NCBI GenBank assembly: GCA_009746045.1
Contig: RPFO01000692.1
Span: 117,501-152,500, forward strand
Source of the DNA: Mesostigma viride
Lineage: Eukaryota > Streptophyta > Mesostigmatophyceae > Mesostigmatales > Mesostigmataceae
Length of the DNA: 35,000 bases
Direction: 5' to 3'
The first letter of the stretch is position 1, and every line of letters starts with the position of its first letter. Positions 30,019 through 35,000 of the stretch are shown here, in pieces. The notes below the pieces were generated by a model. It was given only the letters and a program-made list of their open reading frames with translations, made no database searches and was not told where the DNA came from. The position numbers and the translations under genes were made by a program.

Positions 30019-30770
30019 AGCAAATGTCACTACCTTTACCTATGCCTGACCTTACAAGTTGAGGATGGTCTAATGTAGTGGCAAACAGGTTATTTACAAC
30101 AATTCACAGTTTTCTGACATAGTTTGAGGCAACTATACTTACCAAAATGCTTGAAAAAGGCAAAAATTGCACCATTTATGCTAGCAAACGTCACTATTTT
30201 GAGATCAAACTGGGCCCAAACTTGGCCCATGGTCTAATCTAGTGGTGTTTAGGTTGCTTCCAACATTTCATAGCTTTCTGACATAGTTTGATATTGTGTA
30301 GTAGCTTACACTGAGCAAAATGCTTGAAAATGGCAAAAAATGCACCATTTATGCTAGCAAACGTCACTATTTTGACATCAAGCTGAGCCCAAACTTGGCC
30401 CATGGTCTATTCTAGTTGTTTAGGTTGCTTCCAATATTTCATAGCTTTATGACGTAGTTTGATATTGTTTAGTAGCTTACACTGAGCAAAATGCTTGAAA
30501 ATGGCAAAAAATGCAGTATTTATGCTAGCAAATGTCACTATTTTGAGTTCAGATTGACCCCAAACTTTGTGCATGGTCTATTCTAGTGGTAATTAGGTTG
30601 CTTGCAAATATCCATGATGGTTTGACGTGATTTAGTACTGTTTCCTATTTATTACTATTTAATTTAATTTAAAATGACAAAAATGTACCTGTATTGCTAG
30701 CAAATGTCACCAAGATGACGTCCGATCGATACCAAACTTTGTACGAGGTCTATTTTGGTTGCAAACATCA
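30019..30770. repeat. About 170-base tandem repeat, four to five units
   Basis: The start motif TGCTAGCAAAYGTCAC occurs at about 30018, 30178, 30352, 30522 and 30696, a spacing of 160-175. Inside each unit recur CCCAAACTT(G/T)G, CATGGTCTA, TTTAGGTTGCTTCCAA, TGACATAGTTTGATATTGT and AAATGCTTGAAAATGGCAAA. The middle units are most alike. It lies next to the right end of the 8.5-kb insert. Confidence 0.85.
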
Positions 30771-30824
30771 TGCATGACAATTTTCAGCATAAAAAGACAA
30801 ACTTCGGTACGAAGTACATTTTGC

Positions 30825-30856
30825 GTGCTGGAGTACATCCTTAATGGCTGGTAGGG
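30825..30856 (-). repeat. Right terminal inverted repeat of the 8.5-kb insert
   Basis: On the minus strand it begins CCCTACCAGCCATTAAGGAT and continues GTACTCCAGCAC, followed by GCAAAATGTACTTCG. It is the mirror of the end at 22394. Confidence 0.85.
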
Positions 30857-30859
30857 ACT

Positions 30860-31605
30860 TGACAGTCACCTTGTTCAGTCCCCTCAGGTCAATGCACAAC
30901 CTCCACCCCCCATCATGCTTGGGTACAAGCAAACACCCAGAACTGAAAGGGCTGTTAGCTGGGAGGATCAGACCAGCCTCCAACAGGCCAATAAGTATGG
31001 TCTTCAGCTCTGCCATCTCTGCAGGGCCCATCCTGTACATAGGCACAAAAGGAGGACGAGCACCCTCTACCAACTTGATGACATGTGTGATGGGTCCCTC
31101 ACTGGAGGATACTGGGGCATCTTGTCCTCAAAGATGGCTCCATACTTGTCCAACAAGGCATCATGCTGCTGTTGTTGCTCAGTGGTGACAGTAGAACTGA
31201 CAGCATTGACAGAATGACCACTAGCAGACTCAGGTTCATTAGGCACCAAATGCAGGAAAAAGATGTGTTCCACTGGATAGGTGGCCAAATAAGACAGAGT
31301 ATGCTTGGCAGACCACACATGCTTCAGTAGGGCAGCCCGTTTCTCCTCCAAAGTCGGCTCTTGATCCACCCCTTTCGCACCTGCTTCCCCTCCCTTGCCA
31401 TCATTGACAGCTGTCTGTGTGGAACAGCACTCAGTGGCTGTTCTTCTCCCCCCTGGCAACACACAGGTAGCATCCCACACTGTCCCATCCTTGAACTGGA
31501 CCACCCTGTCAGGCCAAGAAATAGCAGGATTGGTGTCAGACAACCATGGGATCCCCAAAATCACATCTGCTGCCGTGAGGGGAATGACATGGGGACCCAA
31601 CTAGT
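30860..31605 (-). pseudogene. Gypsy pol, 5' part: end of protease and N-terminal RT
   Basis: From 31600 down: HVIPLTAADVILGIPWL, the strand and (D)VILG..WL signature at the end of retropepsins, then a linker and DALLDKYGAIFEDK, the start of RT. After a frame change near 31085 the frame reads VEGARPPFVPMYRMGPAEMA, LLEAGLILPANSPFSSGCLL, VPKHDGGWRLCIDLRGLNKV and TVKS, where the 8.5-kb insert cuts in. The protease front half with the D(S/T)G active site is missing between here and the zinc-knuckle frame, so protease would be inactive. Confidence 0.82.
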
Positions 31606-32269
31606 TTTTTGACCGCAGGTGGGTCTGGGAGTGCTCCACTGCCTGTTGGTGGAAGCTGCTCAGGTGGTGCTGGAGGCTCATCCTCGTTCCCCCCATCCTC
31701 CTCATCTGCCAGCAGCTGCATGAGAGCGTTCACCATCCTACGCTTATCCTGTCTGCTGAAGGGCCGAGCGCGGGACTGGAACCTCCCAGAGGGCTGGAAG
31801 TTGGGCTGAAACCCTGGCTGCATCCGGTGATCGCCAGCAGGAACGCCAGGAGGTAGGCTGGGTGGCCGGGGAGATGGCAGGGCGCCAAAAGGTCCTCTCG
31901 TGGCAGGGGGAAACTGGTCCCGTCTGGGGCAGTCCCGTGCAAAGTGACCTGGCTGGTTGCAGATAAAACAGTTACCCTGGGTGGGATCCAAGGCATTGAG
32001 CTCCCCCAGGAGGTCATCCAGCTGGTTCAGGGACTTCTTGATGGGTGGCACTGGCGTGGCCACAGGCTCCCACTTGACAGAAAAAGCAGGCACACGACAG
32101 AGGGTGAGCACATAAGACAACACCTTGTCCCATTGCCAGTCCACGTAGTCGAACTGGGAGAAGTGCTTGTCCACATCCAGTCGCACATGTGGAGCCATGC
32201 CATGCAGTAGTCTGTGAAGCGCCTCTGCGTCAGAGCATTGGGGAATCTTGGCTCTAATGTCCAAAAACC
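31606..32269 (-). pseudogene. Gypsy gag, C-terminal part with zinc knuckle
   Basis: The frame reads WFLDIRAKIPQCSDAEALHR, LLHGMAPHVRLDVDKHFSQF (capsid C-terminal region; the L..GL.P..R pattern of retrotransposon gag) and a CCHC zinc knuckle CFICNQPGHFARDC near 31930-31971. A Pro/Arg-rich tail follows (RPPSLPPGVPAGD; PPAPPEQLPPTGSG). It is cut from the N-terminal gag by the 1.7-kb insert and shifts frame into the protease near 31605. Confidence 0.82.
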
Positions 32270-32291
32270 AAATGTCCTCATTTGAGGACAT

Positions 32292-33997
32292 AGTCCTCGT
32301 TTGAGACGGGGGGGGTCAGGGGCGCTGTTTTGGCGCCAAATTTGGTCCTAGGGTCACTTGGTGGGTTTTGGCGCGAAACTGGGATAGGTACTGAGCGCGC
32401 CAAGCCCCTGGGGTCGACAGGGGTCGACCGTACCTGGAAAATATGAGGCGACGAAAAGTACCTACAATAGCAAGAACATCGCATTGCAATCGAGTGTTTT
32501 GTCGAGTGGCGGCTATGGGGTCGTGCCAGTTCCGAGGCTTGCCTGAATGTTATAGGGCATTATTTTGCCCCGGACGAAGACAGCATTTTAGATCGTCATC
32601 TAGTGATTTCGAAGATGCTATTCTTCACGTGCAGGTGCTTTGTATATGTCGAAAATTTTGTTCATGAACGGATTTTGGCATTGTTGAAGAAAATCTGAGA
32701 GCTACGTAGATCGCATGATAGGTCAGTTCGCAGTTCGGTTTTACAATTTCTTTTTCCGCCCAGGCGCTGCGGATATCGCGAGTATGGGTTATGGTACGCT
32801 TCTGGGTTTATGGGCGATATGGGGAGAAGAGGGACCTGGGCAGTTGCATGCGTCAAAGAGTCTCTATTTTTTCGTCGTGATGTCGCAGTCGCGCCTGGCG
32901 AAAACAAGGGCGAGCGCGAGCCATATTTTTCTTTTGCCGCAAGGCTGGGTGCTTCCCACGCGTCACCGTCCTTTAATATATATTTCTTGAGCTGGCCCGC
33001 GCAGCTGGCGGCCTGGGCGCACGTCAAGAACAAGGATCCGACTGTCATTCTCAACCGCATCGTTCGAAGTAAGCGTGTTAAGCGTATTGCAACCTATAAC
33101 TCCCGCAGACGTGATAATTTCGGTTGCTTTCAATGCCCAACATCGTGGTTTTGATTACGTTTATGCCCGGGGAACAACGGAAGTTTGCTGGGCGGTACTT
33201 TCTTTTCCCGTTGCGTCACTGAAGAGGTAAACGGCCTTGCGTCATCAAAACAGCAGCAAGTAGAAGTCGCTGTGCTTATTGCGATGTGGTAGTTTGATTC
33301 AACACATATACTGCCTTGTTGCTGAGAAGTTTTTGAAGGCTTGCTGGTATGTTGCCCATATGTTTCTAATGCTTCAACTCATGTCCAAGTGATCAAGACT
33401 GGCTTAGAAACTTGAGCTTGTCATGTTTACATTGTGCTTGTGTTACAACTTGTGCCTCTTTGCAATATATGTTTCATATATAACGTAAGGGTTCAACATC
33501 ATGGTTTAGCACCGTGGTGGCAGCCGAGCCTCTACTAACGATCATGGACCTAACCTTGGCAAGTATTTGCATCATATTTCACTCTTTGGACTGAGCTAGC
33601 TTTACGCCTGCTGTTTGGCCTGCACCATGGTCCCTGGCTGCCATGCAGTTACATTTTGTGCCCCCCCCTGGCAGGCTGCAGGGTCTAGGACTGCGAGGGT
33701 GTAACATAGACATGTTGTGGGCACCCTGGGTGCATTTTCAGGACCAGCCATGACCTGGCGATGCCTTTCTTGGCATATTGTTGACTTAAGTGCTATTTGG
33801 TCACTCGAGTAGCGACCCCCCTGCATTCATAAATCGTAAACAATTATACAATGAGCATATTTCATGGATGTTAAGCATTGCAACTCTTGAACATATCATA
33901 AATGAACATGGTTCCATACCGTGCTCATGGATGTGTTGACATGTGTTAGTTATTACAAATGGTATCCATGCTTAAAAATGTCCTCATTTGAGGACAT
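32292..33997. mobile_element. 1.7-kb insert in gag flanked by a 22-base direct repeat with palindromic core
   Basis: The repeats at 32270-32291 and 33976-33997 are identical over 22 bases and centre on the palindrome GTCCTCATTTGAGGAC. Removing the insert and one repeat rejoins gag (frame LITKKM to SSNEDIWFLD). The insert begins AGTCCTCGTTTGAGAC, itself very like the repeat, and ends GGTATCCATGCTTA; there are no inverted ends. It holds no ORF that I recognise (the longest plus-strand frame, about 32810-33154, has no convincing features) and no poly(A). A retroposon with a long duplication or a site-specific recombinase element are both possible. Confidence 0.65.
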
Positions 33998-34008
33998 TTT
34001 CTTGGTGA

Positions 34009-34924
34009 TTAGACAGTAAGGTTGGTGAATTGCTCCACGAACTGTGGCAGCGTCAAACCAGCCTGCGTACAGTTAGCCAGTGCGTCCCGATCCATGCGAA
34101 GCTGATCCTGGGGTAACAGAAACCGGCGAAAGCCCAATAGGAGAGAGGGGAGGTCGGTACACGCACGTCCAGCCACAGAACGCAAAAACTCATCAAAACG
34201 GTCGCTGGCACTGTTGTCGCTCATCCGCTGCCTAACCATTCTCTTCTGGATGTCCAGATGTCGTGAGACGTTCCTCTGCCTTGGGCCCGTAGTTGGCGAA
34301 GTGGATAGCGAAGACATCCTGAAACTTGGTGGAGAAATGGTCGAAGCTGCGATGGGTAAGGTTGGTCAGCGATAGCTTGTCTACCGACTCCACCTTGGGA
34401 AAAGGAACATTACGAGGATACAAAGACGTGAGCTCCATCACTGGGGCGTGTGGTGCATTCTGACTCTCCGGCATTGTCGCAGCCACCGAGAGCCGTGGAG
34501 GCTCATGCCCCTGTGCATCTGTCCCTTCATCAACAAAAGGAGCGTCAACCGCATATACCCTTCGTATACCCAGTGTTGGAGACGGTTGATCCACGAAAAC
34601 AGACTCTCCATCGCCCGCCTGCCCTTGCGACTCAAGTTGCTGCACTCGCGCAATAGTCCTACCCACACTCTTCTCCAGCGCTTCCGCCACACTTCTAGCT
34701 CTCGCAGCTTCCTCACGTTCATGTTGTAATCGAATTTTCTCCGCTGTCAGCTCGTCAGCCGCTAGCCGAGTGCCGTCTCGCCCCGGCACCGTGTTGTAGC
34801 CAAAACGAATAGCCGTACCGTATTCGGGTGCTGGCGAACGCGTGTCCTCCACGTTGGAGAACCGTGGTCCACCTCTACCAGTGCCACGCAGGGAGGGCTC
34901 GCCTGGTTGCACACCGAGGGGCAA
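34009..34924 (-). pseudogene. Gypsy gag, N-terminal part (broken)
   Basis: The frame from 34924 reads through a polar N-terminus, a coiled-coil-like stretch (LTAEKIRLQHEREEAARARS), and LTNLTHRSFDHFSTKFQDVF. It changes frame near 34270 to MVRQRMSDNSASDRFDEFLR and DALANCTQAGLTLPQFVEQF, the conserved (T)L.(Q/E)FV..F element of gypsy gag, and changes again near 34020 to reach the next part. The true start is uncertain because the frame is open close to the window edge. Confidence 0.65.
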
Positions 34925-35000
34925 GATATGGAGAACTTTGGGCCGACCGACAGCGAATATCTGCGGGAAGCAGACATTAAGGTGGTATCTCCAAATAGTT
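34925..35000 (-). other. Leader of the gypsy element or start of gag
   Basis: 76 bases upstream of the first gag Met considered here. No primer binding site or LTR edge could be recognised before the window ends. Confidence 0.3.

Larger units (their letters stand above)
22394..30856. mobile_element. 8463-base insert with inverted ends and 3-base target duplication, in the gypsy RT
   Basis: The insert starts CCCTGCCAGCCGTTAAGAAT (22394) and ends with the reverse complement of CCCTACCAGCCATTAAGGAT (30856). ACT lies on both sides (22391-22393 and 30857-30859). Removing the insert and one ACT joins the two RT halves in frame (VTVKS to RYPLP), which fixes both ends to the base. A 3-base duplication with short inverted ends and repeated subterminal motifs fits the CACTA/EnSpm group best, although the ends read CCCTG/CCCTA rather than CACTA/CACTG; PIF/Harbinger normally targets TWA. 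No DDE transposase was found inside, so it may be non-autonomous or degraded. Its strand is not determined. Confidence 0.8.
16745..35000 (-). mobile_element. Chromodomain Ty3/gypsy retrotransposon (chromovirus), nested insertions, runs off the right edge
   Basis: Read right to left: gag (34924 and below), a zinc knuckle, the end of a protease, RT split at 22393/30857, RNase H, integrase, chromodomain, an extra ORF, polypurine tract and 3' LTR. The 5' LTR and primer binding site lie beyond the window. Two foreign segments interrupt it: 22394-30856 in RT and 32292-33997 in gag. Without them the visible element would be about 8.1 kb. Frameshifts near 34270, 34020, 31605, 31085 and 20275 and the lost front half of the protease show it is inactive. 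Confidence 0.85.

Noticed and set aside
32810-33154. Plus-strand open frame in the gag insert as a gene
   Set aside because: 114 codons without domain, biased composition or start context; overlapping frames on both strands are equally long.

Overview
The window looks like nuclear DNA of a green alga, most likely a chlorophyte of the Chlamydomonas/Volvox type. Four things suggest this. A GC-rich spliced gene has GTGAGC and GTACGT donors. TGTAA, the usual chlorophyte polyadenylation signal, lies close to the 3' ends of two retroelement families. A Penelope-like element has its GIY-YIG nuclease at the N-terminus, an arrangement described from green algae. Long hexanucleotide arrays also fit. 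No rRNA, tRNA, CRISPR or bacterial operon structure was seen. The species is not identified.

Positions 1-6512 (minus strand) hold one host gene, read from right to left. Six exons can be proposed, with acceptor and donor phases that agree at every junction: 6325-6512, 3903-5112, 3044-3160, 2000-2299, 1034-1310 and 425 to beyond position 1. The predicted protein has a long low-complexity N-terminal part, about four membrane segments and a Pro/Gly/Met-rich tail. Its introns are full of GA, G, TGGG and CA simple repeats. Three exon edges have a partial copy inside the neighbouring intron.

Positions 6513-13274 are a graveyard of retroelements. There are fragments of one non-LTR family (A: 7485-7610, 8720-9870, 11594-12019). 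There are three copies of a second family with a restriction-like endonuclease tail (B: 9871-10990, 10991-11416, 12033-12427), two of them joined tail to tail as a large inverted repeat. A small retroposon occurs here and elsewhere as copies of about 145, 38 and 19 bases that share one end. Positions 13275-16537 are a broken but nearly complete Penelope-like element.

Positions 16745-35000 (minus strand) are a chromodomain Ty3/gypsy retrotransposon: 3' LTR, polypurine tract, an extra ORF of unknown role, then integrase-chromodomain, RNase H, RT, protease remnant and gag. It runs off the right edge. It carries frameshifts and two large insertions. One is an 8463-base insert (22394-30856) with inverted ends CCCT... 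and a 3-base target duplication, placed in the RT gene. The other is a 1.7-kb insert (32292-33997) flanked by a 22-base direct repeat with a palindromic core, placed in gag. The 8.5-kb insert carries hexamer arrays, a 617-base near-perfect fold-back element, a broken Cys-rich ORF, a 578-codon ORF of unknown function and a 170-base tandem repeat. It is the least explained part of the window.

Functionally, only the left-hand gene looks like a host gene. The rest is a stack of insertions whose order can be partly read: retroposon into Penelope and non-LTR copies; TIR element into gypsy; fold-back element into the TIR element.
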